DNA of 64,000 bases from Blastocystis hominis (lineage: Eukaryota; Sar; Bigyra; Opalinata; Blastocystidae), in NCBI RefSeq assembly GCF_000151665.1, contig NW_013171838.1:75001-139000 (forward strand), given 5' to 3'. A program made the translations under genes and the position numbers. Below are positions 21,895 through 32,310 of this stretch, in pieces. The notes beneath the pieces were generated by a model. That model was not told the origin of the DNA. It worked only from the letters and a program-made list of their open reading frames with translations, and did not search any database. The first letter of the stretch is position 1; the number at the start of each line of letters is the position of its first letter.

Positions 21895-23184
21895 TTAGAC
21901 ACTCACAGTATTAGCACGGATCATGATGAGGTGCATCTGGGTCGTCGCTGCAACATCCTCTTCCAACTCGATTTCAAACTGAATCTGATTCGATGCTCGC
22001 ATCGGGAACCACTCGGCTAACGGGAAGGCAAAGATTCGGAACTGATTCAACCAGGTCTTGTACGTCAACAGCGTGTCGTACTCGTCGGAATGACTATTGC
22101 AAAGATAGTCCATCCATTCAAAGAACGTGTGATCAATTCCATCAGGTGTGTTCGTGTTGTCCACATTGATGATACGCTTCTGTTCACCAGCGATATTCAA
22201 TGAGATACGTTTGAATCGAATGTCCTTGAGTGTCGAGAAATCGCCATTGTCGTCCGTGAACATCATGAACATCATCTTGACGGGGAAGTTGACCAGCACA
22301 CGATCATCGATGAAGTTCTGGCCAGTAGGAATGCGGAACGTCTTGGTCATGATCTGGTTCTTCACCAACTGAGTGTCTTCAGGATCGAAGGTCGAATCAT
22401 CGCTCGTCTTGTAACTGTGATACCAAAGCGTGCACGTATCGAAGTACACACCGGTGAAAGCCGTGGCTGATGGAACAGCGTCCGGACTTGTAGCGGTATT
22501 GATTTTGCCAGCATCGATGTAGAAGTATGCATCGTCGTTCGTGGGATAGATCTGAGCATCCATCTGCGTGAGATTGATGAATTGTTCCTGAGAACAACCT
22601 TCGAAGATGTCTGCAAAGTTCACATTGATCGTCGTGTACGCCGTGGTCGATCCAGGTGGCTGTACGAACTTGAGCATGTTGTAGAATAACTTCCCGCCAT
22701 AAGGTCGACCCAGGATAGCCGCAGTTCGTGCGGTTTTATCGGTTGTATCGTAGTCACGGTCATCGTAGTAGATGTAGGACAGTTCCTTCAATCCTTCATT
22801 CACCACATTGTTGTGCTTGTTGTCCGTGAGCGCATTCAAGAGTGACCGGATCTGACCGATGTTCTCATTGTCTGCACTCAGAGGCAAGGACGCCAAGTTC
22901 TCACCATTCCAATAGGTGTATGTGACCTTCGTGTTGTTCACGATGCCCGACATGTTCTTCTTCACCGGAACATAGATATCCTTCGACGAACTGCTAGCAT
23001 TATTTGCCAACCCGGTGATCTTGAGCTTGAAGGTCATTCGTGACTTGTAGAGATTGAAGTACACGTCATCACCGGATGGTGCGATCGTCCAATTGATCAC
23101 ATCGGTCGACTTGATGTTATTGGACTGATTGCTGAACACAATCTGCGATTCGTAGTTATGCACAGGAGGAATTGTAGTAGCCAT
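21895..23184 (-). CDS. Major capsid protein candidate (double jelly-roll?)
   Basis: 429 residues, rich in beta-type sequence. The N-terminus (NQSNNIKSTDVINWTIAPSG then DDVYFNLYKSRMTFKLKITG) follows the layout of Polinton and virophage major capsid proteins, where an opening strand pair ends in a 'Y-x-D/N-L-x-x-S' phrase and a K-rich strand. Further strands include VLVNFPVKMMFMMFTDD and the terminal FEIELEEDVAATTQMHLIMI. It lies next to the ATPase, as in many Polintons, and is long enough, though short for this family (usually about 500 or more). It could instead be a different coat component; the call rests on pattern and position only. Confidence 0.45.
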   Translation of the reverse strand: MATTIPPVHNYESQIVFSNQSNNIKSTDVINWTIAPSGDDVYFNLYKSRMTFKLKITGLANNASSSSKDIYVPVKKNMSGIVNNTKVTYTYWNGENLASLPLSADNENIGQIRSLLNALTDNKHNNVVNEGLKELSYIYYDDRDYDTTDKTARTAAILGRPYGGKLFYNMLKFVQPPGSTTAYTTINVNFADIFEGCSQEQFINLTQMDAQIYPTNDDAYFYIDAGKINTATSPDAVPSATAFTGVYFDTCTLWYHSYKTSDDSTFDPEDTQLVKNQIMTKTFRIPTGQNFIDDRVLVNFPVKMMFMMFTDDNGDFSTLKDIRFKRISLNIAGEQKRIINVDNTNTPDGIDHTFFEWMDYLCNSHSDEYDTLLTYKTWLNQFRIFAFPLAEWFPMRASNQIQFEIELEEDVAATTQMHLIMIRANTVSV

Positions 23185-23225
23185 TTATTACTACGAGGAA
23201 AAACTATTTTTCATCCCTGTAGTAA
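23185..23225. promoter_or_regulatory. 41-bp divergent start region between capsid candidate and polymerase fusion
   Basis: Only 41 bp separate the two divergent ATGs. Both starts are preceded by a similar GTAGTAA(TAA)ATGGC context, and an A/T-rich core (AAAAACTATTTTTCATCC) lies between them. It probably holds a shared bidirectional promoter. No TTTTCACTTTG block is present here, unlike at other gene starts of the element. Confidence 0.35.
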
Positions 23226-26200
23226 ATGGCAACACCAACACAACCTGAGAAACTTGTATATCTCCAGAACGGCGTGTTCAAGCGCAAGGAGATGACCGAG
23301 GGTATCCAGTACTACTCGGACAACTCTTTCGACACGTTCGCATTTCCGTCGACCAATGGCAACTACGTGCTTACCAAGACTGGCGATGTGTACACATGGT
23401 CCGTCGCAGGTGAAGATTTCACTTCCTTGGATAACTCGTATTTCAAGGACAGCGATGGACAATCGATTATCATTCCAGCCAATGGAGCTATTCCCTTCTT
23501 CAAGAATAACTCGGCGTTCGGAGCGATCAATCTGCCAGAAAGTGGTTCTTTCATTCTCACGACTGACCCGGATAGTGGTCCTTCATTGGAAGCGTTGACG
23601 AAGCCCGTGATTTTCGAGGCTCTCGAACTTACGAGCACGTCGGACTGGTATGCGGTACCGAACTGGAATTCGACCAAGAGTGATTCGAAGAATAGAAATA
23701 CAGCAAGAAACGTGAAATGCATGTTCTGTGACGACTTCTTCGGATCTCGCAAAGCCGTTCATGATCACGAAGTACAAGCACATCGAGAACTCGTCAATGA
23801 AAGCGATCAGTACGAGTTGTCGAACGAGGAGACTCGGTTACGATTCACCAACCAGCGATTCGAAATGCCAGCACCGGTCGTTGTGTACGCTGACTTCGAG
23901 TCAGTTATTGATGACAAGAACAGACATAAGCCAATCATGTTATCCTGTCTAGCCGTGTCTCGTATCCCTGCCATCCAGACTCAACTGAGAGTCTTCTATG
24001 CACCACACAAGAGCGAAGAAGATCTTCGTCCTTTCATGGAGTATCTCACACAATTGCACGAGAGAGTGAAAGAAGACCTCTTCGATGAATTGCCCCTCGA
24101 GAACTCTCCGAGAATCGAGAGGGACTTTCGTTCAACAACCGTGTGTCCCTTCTGTCACAAGAAACTGGAGAACGACAAGGTACGTCATCACGCACATGTG
24201 ACAGGTGAATACACCACAGGGAAGGGAGGGATATGCAGCTTCAAAGCTGGGCAGTACATCTGCACCTGTTGCACCAAGTACGATCTACAACTCTCATTCA
24301 ACAAGAAGAACTATCGTTTACCCGTCTACTTCCACAATGGATCGCACTACGACTTCACATTCATCATGAAGCTCATCGCAGCTCATTCAACCTCTAGTGA
24401 CTCCTTGGAAGTCATTCCAACCACTGAGGACAAGGAAATGCAGATCGAGTACAATGGCATTCAATTCAAGGACTCGTTGAAGCTCATCAGCAGTCCACTG
24501 CGTTCCATTGTGGCTCAGACACTTGGAGGGAACCTCGATTTGTACGTGCACACCAAAGACCAACTATGCAAGTACTGTGAATCTCGAAGTAAGCAATGGA
24601 GTGATGAATACATCGATCTGTTGACACGGAAAGAACCCATGTTCTACAGTCTCATCAAATCGTACGAGTCATTGAACAATATCGTCATTCCTTCTCGCGA
24701 GCAATGCATTGATGATATGAAGGGTGAGATGATGCCACAAGACGAGTATAGTCACATGGTAAAGCTGTGGAAGACCTTCGATATCAAGACATGGGGTGAA
24801 TACTACAAATTGTACAATGTACTCGATGTGACTCTCATGGCTGATGCATTCGAACATTTCCGAAACACTACACTGAATGCATTCGGTGTTGATCCCATGC
24901 ATTACATCACAGCACCGCAAATGGCATATTCGCTATTCTTGAAGGTCACGATGGAGGGCGATCATAGCGAGAGTAGCCTCATGACCCTCGCAAGGAAATG
25001 GGCTCAGTATATCATGCGCATTAACGCCAACGAGGGTCTCACCGAGAAACAACTGGTGAAAGTGTTCTTGAATCGCATGGGTGAATTCTATGAGAGCAAG
25101 GGCATTCGATTGATGGAAACAAATGATATCGATGACTTCATGCGATTGTTGAAGAACCTGCGAGGAGGAATCACTCAGATCGTGAAACGACATGCCAAGG
25201 TTGACATTGACAACAAGGAGCAAACAACGTCGTCCCAAGGCATCTACTACCTGGACGCCAACAACCTGTATGGTGGAGCCATGCATCGAATGATGCCTTA
25301 TGAGTTGGTGGGTGTACCTGAGCGACGAGAAGTGATGGAGAAAATCAATCGTGACCCGAATGGGTGGGTGCAATCACTCAAGACATTTGGCAAGTATGGA
25401 TTCTTCGTCGAGTGTGACATCGAGGCACCAGTGGAACTCCACGACAAGTTCAATGATCTGCCATTCTTTCCCGTACAGAAGGCGGGCATGTACTCCGATG
25501 GAATCAAGAAGTACGCTGAGAAGAACGACATTGTGGACAAAGTGAAAGAGGTGAATACACCGAAGCTCATCTGTGATCTTGTACCTCGTCAAAAGTATCT
25601 CGTGCACTACTCACTGTTGCAACTGGGCATTCAACAGGGATATCGTGTCACTCACATTCACCACATCATTCGATTCAAGCAGGCACCGTTCATCTTCGAG
25701 TACGTGAACATGCTGAGTGAGAAACGAGCCAAGTCTAAGACCACTGTGGAGAAGAACCTGTACAAGCTGTTGGCAAACTCGACCTATGGCAAATTCGTGG
25801 AGACTGGGTTGAAACGGATGAAAGTGAAGTTCGCTAACACATGGAATGAACGTGAAGCCATCATTCAGAAGCATGGATATGATATGATTGCTGGGACTAC
25901 CATGTATTCCGAGAATCTGATCGGTATCAAGCTGAACACACCGGTGCGCAGGGTGGAGAAGCCATTCTTCATCGGGTTTGCCATTCTCGACATGTCCAAA
26001 CACATCATCTACGATTTCTACTACAATGTGCTCAAGACGACATTCGATAACGTGGAGCTGTTGGGACAGGACACGGATTCGCTCATCGTGCAGTTGCACG
26101 ATCGCGCTAACATCGTTCACAAGATGTGCGGCATGTACAAATTGTTCGACTTCTCGGAATTGGACAACACGAGCTACTTCTATGGTGAACTCGTGAAGTA

Positions 26201-26648
26201 CTATGAGCATGAAGTGGACAAGAGCAAGTTCCCTTCATTGGACTCGTTCCTCAACTTCAACAAGAAGTTATCTGGTCCCATTTTGAAGAACGAACACAAC
26301 GGACATCGCATCACGGAGTTCGTGGGACTGAGACTAAAGATGTACTGCTTGGTTGATGAGAAGCATGTAGTGCACAATGCAGCAAAGGGAGTTCCTCGCA
26401 ATGTGGTGATTGATGGAGAGAGAATGAGCGTGAAGAACATCGATTTGTACAAGCGTGTCCTCGAGGCAGAGAAGAAGGAAGATGCAGTGATCGAAGGCAG
26501 CTTCAAACGCATCAACAACCAGGGATTCCATATCAGCACGAAGGAGCAGACCAAAACCCTTATGACTTGCACTGATAACAAGCGTTGGATCTTGGACGAC
26601 AACGTGCACACACTTGCGTTTAGACATTACCGATTGAAGGACATGTAA
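23226..26648 (+). CDS. POLB: Protein-primed family B DNA polymerase with a foreign N-terminus (chimeric)
   Basis: 1140 residues. From about residue 156 on it is a Polinton-type DNA polymerase: C2H2-like finger CMFCDDFFGSRKAVHDHEVQ, exonuclease motif I with D223/E225 (YADFES), exo II HNGSHYDFTF (H370-D376), exo III D534 (YNVLDVT), polymerase motif A LDANNLYGG (D677), motif B NSTYG (851-855) and motif C DTDS (949-952). It would replicate the element from terminal-protein primers. The first about 155 residues do not match the polymerase of P3. They resemble the P3 accessory protein at 59204-59794 (NYVLTKTGDVYTWS, SGSFILTT). The switch lies at about 23683-23700, next to a shared AGTGAT. The usual N-terminal region of about 490 residues is absent. 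Confidence 0.85.
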   Translation: MATPTQPEKLVYLQNGVFKRKEMTEGIQYYSDNSFDTFAFPSTNGNYVLTKTGDVYTWSVAGEDFTSLDNSYFKDSDGQSIIIPANGAIPFFKNNSAFGAINLPESGSFILTTDPDSGPSLEALTKPVIFEALELTSTSDWYAVPNWNSTKSDSKNRNTARNVKCMFCDDFFGSRKAVHDHEVQAHRELVNESDQYELSNEETRLRFTNQRFEMPAPVVVYADFESVIDDKNRHKPIMLSCLAVSRIPAIQTQLRVFYAPHKSEEDLRPFMEYLTQLHERVKEDLFDELPLENSPRIERDFRSTTVCPFCHKKLENDKVRHHAHVTGEYTTGKGGICSFKAGQYICTCCTKYDLQLSFNKKNYRLPVYFHNGSHYDFTFIMKLIAAHSTSSDSLEVIPTTEDKEMQIEYNGIQFKDSLKLISSPLRSIVAQTLGGNLDLYVHTKDQLCKYCESRSKQWSDEYIDLLTRKEPMFYSLIKSYESLNNIVIPSREQCIDDMKGEMMPQDEYSHMVKLWKTFDIKTWGEYYKLYNVLDVTLMADAFEHFRNTTLNAFGVDPMHYITAPQMAYSLFLKVTMEGDHSESSLMTLARKWAQYIMRINANEGLTEKQLVKVFLNRMGEFYESKGIRLMETNDIDDFMRLLKNLRGGITQIVKRHAKVDIDNKEQTTSSQGIYYLDANNLYGGAMHRMMPYELVGVPERREVMEKINRDPNGWVQSLKTFGKYGFFVECDIEAPVELHDKFNDLPFFPVQKAGMYSDGIKKYAEKNDIVDKVKEVNTPKLICDLVPRQKYLVHYSLLQLGIQQGYRVTHIHHIIRFKQAPFIFEYVNMLSEKRAKSKTTVEKNLYKLLANSTYGKFVETGLKRMKVKFANTWNEREAIIQKHGYDMIAGTTMYSENLIGIKLNTPVRRVEKPFFIGFAILDMSKHIIYDFYYNVLKTTFDNVELLGQDTDSLIVQLHDRANIVHKMCGMYKLFDFSELDNTSYFYGELVKYYEHEVDKSKFPSLDSFLNFNKKLSGPILKNEHNGHRITEFVGLRLKMYCLVDEKHVVHNAAKGVPRNVVIDGERMSVKNIDLYKRVLEAEKKEDAVIEGSFKRINNQGFHISTKEQTKTLMTCTDNKRWILDDNVHTLAFRHYRLKDM

Positions 26649-26982
26649 AGGAAATGTTGTTTTTACTTTGTTTTCTTTATCAAACAGTGTATAAAGGGCA
26701 GACAATTACCACATTGGTAGAAAAGGACCGAAAATATTTTCGCGCTTTATGCGTCATGGTACTCAAGGTGGGCAAGTAGGCTAAGGTTGATTTTGGTGAC
26801 CTTATTTCTTATGAAAGCCAAAAAAGTGAGGTTCATAAAACCAGCCATGGCTCACCATGAAAGTCGGGGTCTGAAGGGTGACTTTGGACGATGAGAAAGC
26901 AGTTGACGGGGTCTGAAGGGCAACTTTGGCCGAAAAAGGGCCGAAAATGGGTTCGCGCATTTTGCGTCATTTCCCTACTACT
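26649..26982. repeat. Right terminal region of P1 with terminal repeat end
   Basis: The outer 55 bp (26928-26982) contain GGCCGAAAAAGGGCCGAAAA and end TGCGTCATTTCCCTACTACT. They resemble the left end of P2 (37822-37894), read in the same strand sense. Read inward from the tip both begin AGTAGTAGGGAA(A/T)TGACG. Inside, a segment of about 40 bp occurs twice (26722-26761 and 26934-26972), and GGGGTCTGAAGGG is repeated at about 26871 and 26910. This is terminal inverted repeat with internal duplication. Polintons normally make a 6-bp target duplication; ATAATA follows here, but the opposite end is lost so it cannot be checked. Confidence 0.7.
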
Positions 26983-27321
26983 ATAATATTATATTCAGAA
27001 AAGCAGGGTTGAATCTTATTATCCAATACGTACTAACAAATAGTAATAATAATACCGTGAACAAATAATAATACCCAATTTAAGTAGAATTACATTAAAT
27101 GAGTTTCAGAAACTATTTTTTCGTAATTTTACTGCCATATTTTTGATAAAGTCATATTTCGCATTAATTGGAAACATTTCTTATTTACAGAAGAATGGAA
27201 TAGTCTATTTTTCTTTATACGAATATTTTTTATTGTTATATTATAATGTCTTTAAATCTTGAATGTATTTACATAATACACCATAAATTCGTTCGTATTA
27301 AACATATTCGAATACTATTTA
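26983..27321. other. AT-rich spacer between P1 and the GT61-like gene
   Basis: This is host-type AT-rich DNA starting exactly after the CCCTACTACT tip of P1. No gene is seen. It contains the 3' flank of the minus-strand GT61-like gene. Confidence 0.5.
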
Positions 27322-29079
27322 TCAATATATATTAAAGGTATGCTTATTTCTACCATTGATAAAATAAACAATTAAATAAAATAATGGTGACCATTTTTTT
27401 CTTGGTTCATATATGTATCGCCATCTAGATATATAATCGGTTGCATCATATATTGCATAGATAATATTCATCAACGGTGGATCAATATCATTATTAACAA
27501 ATAATCTCCTTTTTGATTGAAAATAGCCCTTGTAATATGCCTCTTCAGCATATTGCCATGGTTCATATGTTTTGTTGTGAGGGTAATATGTTGTGACACT
27601 TATATAATGTATACTAGACAAAGCAGCAGTATTAATATACCACAATTCAAAAAAGTAGGGAGGAGTGCATTCTATTAAAACGGAATGTGGTGTACAAAAC
27701 ATTATGTTCACCAACGCCCCACCATGGGGAGCCAGAATTATGTCTGATTCATAAAACAAATTAACTTGCTGAGAAAAAGTTAGATAAGACAATGTAGTGT
27801 AGAAATAGGTTATATCCTTGATTATTAATGATCAAATATGACATACAGGGAAATATTTTCGAAGTATATTAATCAATCCGGCATGCTTTGTAAACCCTCT
27901 TTTTTTTGGCCTATCAACTATTAATAGGGTCAAATTTGTTGGAGTTCGGTGCTTTCTTGACAAGTTTGCATATCTGTATGCCGTGGCTCTCAAAATGTCT
28001 TGTGAGAAAAACCCAGGAAAATACGAACGCCCATCATCATAAGCACATCGATCTAATATAACCTAATATTAATATTGTATAGATATAATACCGCAGATGT
28101 GAAGCAGGTCATAGGTGATATAGTGATACTTTGATATAAATGCAAATTTGGTTTATACTCTTCAGGAAATAAACTTAGAACTAAACTCAAATAAGTCTTT
28201 GACCATTCATATTCATTGGGCTTGAATTCAGGTAAATATAAATCTGTTAATGGAGGATAAGCAAATGGAAAGCGAAGTTTTAATAGTAACTGATTCACAC
28301 ATTCAGAGAAATGACCAATATGACGTAGTTGATGTGGCCGAATAATATAGTAATATCCCTTGTTTATCCAAGAAACATTCTCAGGAATCGTTTCGAGATA
28401 TTGATTTATTCTGTAATTGAATCGGAAGGCTATTAACAATATATGTAATAAATATACCTAACTTAAAAGGATGATCTAGCTTAATATATTCCTTTTCTAA
28501 GAATAAATTCCATTCATAGGCTTTGTTTATGCAGATATTATGAGCATTCAGAATAGGGCAGTAAGAAGCATTCACATACTGAATCGATGCAGTTGTATAC
28601 TTGGTTTTATTTAATTTATATCTTATCTCTTTTTTTCTCTTTTTCTCACTAAATTCTACATTTACAAAATGATTTACTTTGCCATATAGTTCGTGTGCAG
28701 AGAATGAAGTAAATCATTATATTTGCTTGTCCTATACATATATGATTGTTGGTAATTTCTTACCAATTCAAGTTTTCATATAAATAATATTTACGGGTTA
28801 ATTCCGTATTGTCAAATAGACTCTTTGTTATGATTCTTTGTGGCTCACCCACTTCCCATTTTATTCCAATTCTTTTATTTTCTCCTACACTCTAATATGG
28901 AAAACGTTATTACCTTTATGGATTGAGTTGATATTATGTTCATTTTTAGTTATTCGCTGAGAAATATCGTATTCAGTTGCCATATTCGCATAAGAGAACT
29001 GGCTTATTATATAGGACCCCAAAATAATAAGGGGTATACAAATAATATGTATTAGATACATAATCATCATATTACTCAT
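27322..29079 (-). CDS. GT61-like glycosyltransferase (DUF563-type), seven exons
   Basis: Signal-anchor start (MIMYLIHIICIPLIILGSYI), then a catalytic domain with the GT61 hallmarks: an IRPHQLRHIGHFSECVNQLL region, LTLLIVDRPKKRGF (nucleotide-sugar-binding strand and basic turn), then SQQVNLFYESDIILAPHGGA with LVNIMF (the HGA-L-N signature) and SVLIECTPPYFF. In plants and animals this family makes xylosyl-, arabinosyl- or GlcNAc-type additions in Golgi or ER. Frame requires introns at 28732-28763, 28649-28677, 28430-28457, 28063-28091 and 27817-27846 (28-32 nt), plus a 17-nt GTAG...AAAAG removal near 28868-28884. With these the length is 531 codons including stop. The 17-nt step could be a small intron or a frameshift. 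The gene lies only about 340 bp from the tip of P1 but appears intact. Confidence 0.75.
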
Positions 29080-30663
29080 TTTAATAGAAAATAGATGCGA
29101 CCTGAAACTATTTTGGTAATAAATGACAGCACTATTCTATATTTATATTTCTTCGCAATATGTACAAAATAATCTTTATTTCTTTCTCAAATAAAGTAAA
29201 CCACCTCTTTATTTTGTTGCTGCTTGTAAAAGAATGATTGACAAGTATTATTATTTTAATTTGTTTTTGCACTATACCATTCAATGTGACATCTATCTCA
29301 TATATAGTTAAATCTATTTCAAGCTCAACGAATAGTACTCTCTTTATTAATTAGAACAAGTGCTATGTATCCATATGTTTTATTGACCTTTTGTTGGATT
29401 GATTTTCAGGCAGTATTATCACTATATTTGACATTGATAACTATTTAGGGTTTCAAGTAATAGGCCAAAAATCAACAATAGAATTCAGTCAGTAATCCCC
29501 TTTTCTATCATGTTTTATTTCTATTCAGGAATAACATGTATTTCTTCTAAAAACAGATATATTATTCTTAGCATTTATAATTTTAGTAAATGAAAGCTGT
29601 TGCTACAGATAAGGAAAATGAGTGTTGCTGGTACTGCAGAAATAAAAAATAGGTTGCATCTCAACAAGTAATTCTATTTCATGTTGTACGACCATTGTCA
29701 ATATTGCTTTTACTGATAATATTTATTTATCAATTTTATTACTATTATGATAAATATCATAAACATATATAGTTTTGTATCTCACATACTTAAAAGAACA
29801 AATACAATAGAAAATGTATGAAGAATACTGATAAAAAAGCGAATGGTATACATGTGTGATATATGGCTAAATTACCAATAGTCATTAATAATTTAATAAT
29901 ATAAACAAAACTAATCTTCATTCGTATTTTTGTGTAAAGCATATTAGGCAATAATTGTATTTATAATTATTAAGGAAATTGCAGTTATCGTAAAAGCAAG
30001 CCTCAAAAAAGAGTTTCTGTATTGTTGAAATAAGTGAATTTATACAAAAAAGTATTATTATAATATTATTATATAATATTATGTTCCATTTAATTCTATA
30101 ATAAATGATGAAACCATTTAATTATATCTAAGTATTATATATATATATATATATATTATATACATACAGCTATGAGATTTTGTATTTCAAAATTGTTTGA
30201 TGTACCTCTGGTTACAAATGCTGTGGTATTTATTATATTTACTTATTTAAAATACTTATTATCAAATAAACAATTATTTTAATATGGAAAATGTCAATTT
30301 TACAATCGGTGACAAATAGTATCATGGTAGAAAATATTATCTATTCAATAGTGGTTGTATATTAATATAGTTACTTCCATTGATTTTATATTTTCACAAT
30401 TAATGAATGTCATTAGTAGATTGAGACTTAGTAAAAAAATATGAAAGAAATCTATATTGGAGAATATATAATTTTGTATACAATTATACTGGAGAGCATC
30501 TGGGATATCGCATTCTTGTAAAATATACTATCAATAAGGGAAGTAAAAATACTACTATCCAGATACTTTTTGATTATCTTCATCATCTATTGTTATAGGG
30601 ATAAGGCATTTGTTTTTCAGTAACAGTGTGATTAGATAATTTTTTACTCACATTTCAAAAACA
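29080..30663. other. AT-rich intergenic stretch up to the truncated end of P2
   Basis: No supportable gene. It contains a TA dinucleotide run at about 30142-30160. Element sequence begins abruptly at about 30664 in the middle of a structural gene, so there is no right terminal repeat for P2 here. Confidence 0.5.
30142..30164. repeat. (TA)n microsatellite
   Basis: An uninterrupted TA run of about ten units in AT-rich non-coding DNA. Confidence 0.9.
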
Positions 30664-31193
30664 ATGGTTTTGCTTTGTCGTTCGATAGCTTTCATGGTCT
30701 TCAACACGTCGTCGTAATTACCAGGATCAATACCATTGAGAAACACAGCAGAAGTGCCTCCGAACTTAAGGGCAACACCTTGTTTTCCCTATGATCAATC
30801 TTTTGAGACTTGAAATAATCTGTGGAACCATCTGAATGAAACCGGGATAACAATGGCCGCAAGAGTACCAAGCCTTCCGCCTTTCTTGAGTCCGGTTAAT
30901 TCGAATATCAATTTTACCTTATTGAATGCAAGGGCGCGGTTTGTGTTTATGAAACCAATGTCGCCGCCTGTATCATAAATGCCAATGGCGCCGGTACGAG
31001 GAGTCTGGGCTTCAAGGATGCTCTTTGGTACTCCTTTCTTTCTCTTGCTGGAAACCGGAGCGTTTACTGGCGTCTCTAGTTCCTTGTGTAGATTCAATGT
31101 CTTGCGTCGGTCCACGATCGTTCCACTATCCTGCTCTCGGAAATCGGGTTCGCCATAGAAAGCAGATATGTCAACAGTGAATGGAATTACCAT
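30664..31193 (-). pseudogene. Gly-rich minor capsid protein candidate, truncated P2 copy
   Basis: This matches P1 18438-18965. It starts MVIPFTVDISAFYGEPDFRE, has a conserved RRKTLNLHKELETPV segment, different middle repeats (TGAIGIYDTGGDIGF) and the LTGLKKGGRLGTLAA hydrophobic region. The reading frame breaks at about 30830-30800 (open frame ends at 30795), and further homology to P1 (DYDDV..., IERQ) continues in another frame to the element's cut end at about 30664. An AAAGTGAAAA block sits just upstream of the ATG. Non-functional. Confidence 0.65.
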
Positions 31194-31233
31194 TTATGCA
31201 TGCAAAGTGAAAAGAAAATCACAACTATATTCA

Positions 31234-32268
31234 TTAGCCTTTGAAACCATGTGTAATAAATATATCCTTGATCGTATCATACGTATTTTGCAGATATTGC
31301 TCGAATTGTTGATCTACATTGACAGCAAACCGTTTGATCTTGTTTTTCATGTAGTTCAAATAATCAGGAGTTAGGTCCTTACTATTAGCTACTCGTATGA
31401 AGAAACTCATCAGTTCGGGATCTTCATTTCGATCACGATAAGCCCTGAAGAGACGTGAGAATCCAAGTTCATTTGCAAATTGAGCGAAAACAGGATTGTT
31501 GAAATTGCGAGCAAGCAAACTTGAGAAAGCAATGAAATCTTCGCGAGTATCATCGCTTTCCCAACTTTCCTTGGTGGAATTAGAATCTTTACTTTCATAC
31601 GCGTCAATCAAGGCTGCAGCTCGATTCACTTGATCGATTGCTTGAGGTGTGAAACTAGCATTTACACTTTCAGGTTGACAGTCGTTCAGTACAATCACAG
31701 GTTGAATTTGTGGCTGATTCCGGAAATATTCATATGATTGCCAAATGGCATCCATTAAGTTCTGGATTCCTCTCATATTCTGCTGATACAATTGTTGATA
31801 TAATTGATCCCGGGACAGCTGAGTATCAGCAAATTGATTACTCATTGTAGTAATCAGCTGATCAGTTTGAGCATGTCCATCAACAACTGCATTACCAACA
31901 TTTGTCAACAGGTTGTTAGTTTGAGTCTGATTGTCAGTGAGTTGGCTACTCATGGAATTGAATCCATTTGTCAACAGGTTACCAGTTTTAGTCTGATTGT
32001 CAGCAAGTTGATTAACAATTGCACCCGTAGAATCTTTGATTAACTTGGTTGTTTGAGCTTGTCCTTGTTCATATTACTTAACCATAGTTTGCGTATCATC
32101 CAATAATTGCTGCCTAGTTGCCTTTCCCTCTTCTGCAACCGCATTACCAAGAGCTATCAGATTCTGATTCGTAGTCTGCAATTCATTGGACACGTTTTGA
32201 ATCAAAGGTGTGAATCGATTGAATGATTCAACCAACCGTTTGTTGATTTCTTCATCTGCTTTTGCCAA
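31234..32268 (-). pseudogene. Coiled-coil Gln/Asn-rich repeat protein, P2 copy with one nonsense codon
   Basis: Homologue of P1 17481-18398, with a longer repeat region. The frame from MAKADEEINKRLVESFNRF is interrupted by TAA at 32074-32076, then reopens in the same frame (YEQGQAQTTKLIKD...NQLADNQTKTGNLLTNGF) to 31234. The 15-residue repeats (QLADNQTKTGNLLTN, QLTDNQTQTNNLLTN) are clearer here than in P1. The upstream frame is open without an ATG back to the stop of the preceding gene. P1 and P2 differ in repeat number, as expected for a fibre-like protein. Confidence 0.6.
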
Positions 32269-32310
32269 CTCAGCAGATACAAATTGCTGAATGCAGCTGT
32301 TTCGCTCTTG

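Larger units (their letters stand above)
11922..26982 (+). mobile_element. Polinton/Maverick-type element P1
   Basis: This is a self-synthesising DNA transposon / endogenous virus-like element. From left to right it holds a large decayed structural gene, four further structural or coiled-coil genes, an adenain-like protease, then on the minus strand a packaging ATPase, a small unknown gene and a capsid-protein candidate, and finally a protein-primed DNA polymerase on the plus strand. The right end is the terminal repeat ending CCCTACTACT at 26982. No integrase is present, and the left terminal repeat cannot be seen, so the copy is probably left-truncated or rearranged. Coding GC is clearly above the flanking DNA and no short introns are needed. 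Several genes remain open, so the insertion is not very old, but the first gene carries many stops. Confidence 0.9.

Noticed and set aside
25611-26210. Minus-strand frames opposite the P1 polymerase as antisense genes
   Set aside because: They mirror the polymerase codons and contain no independent family features.
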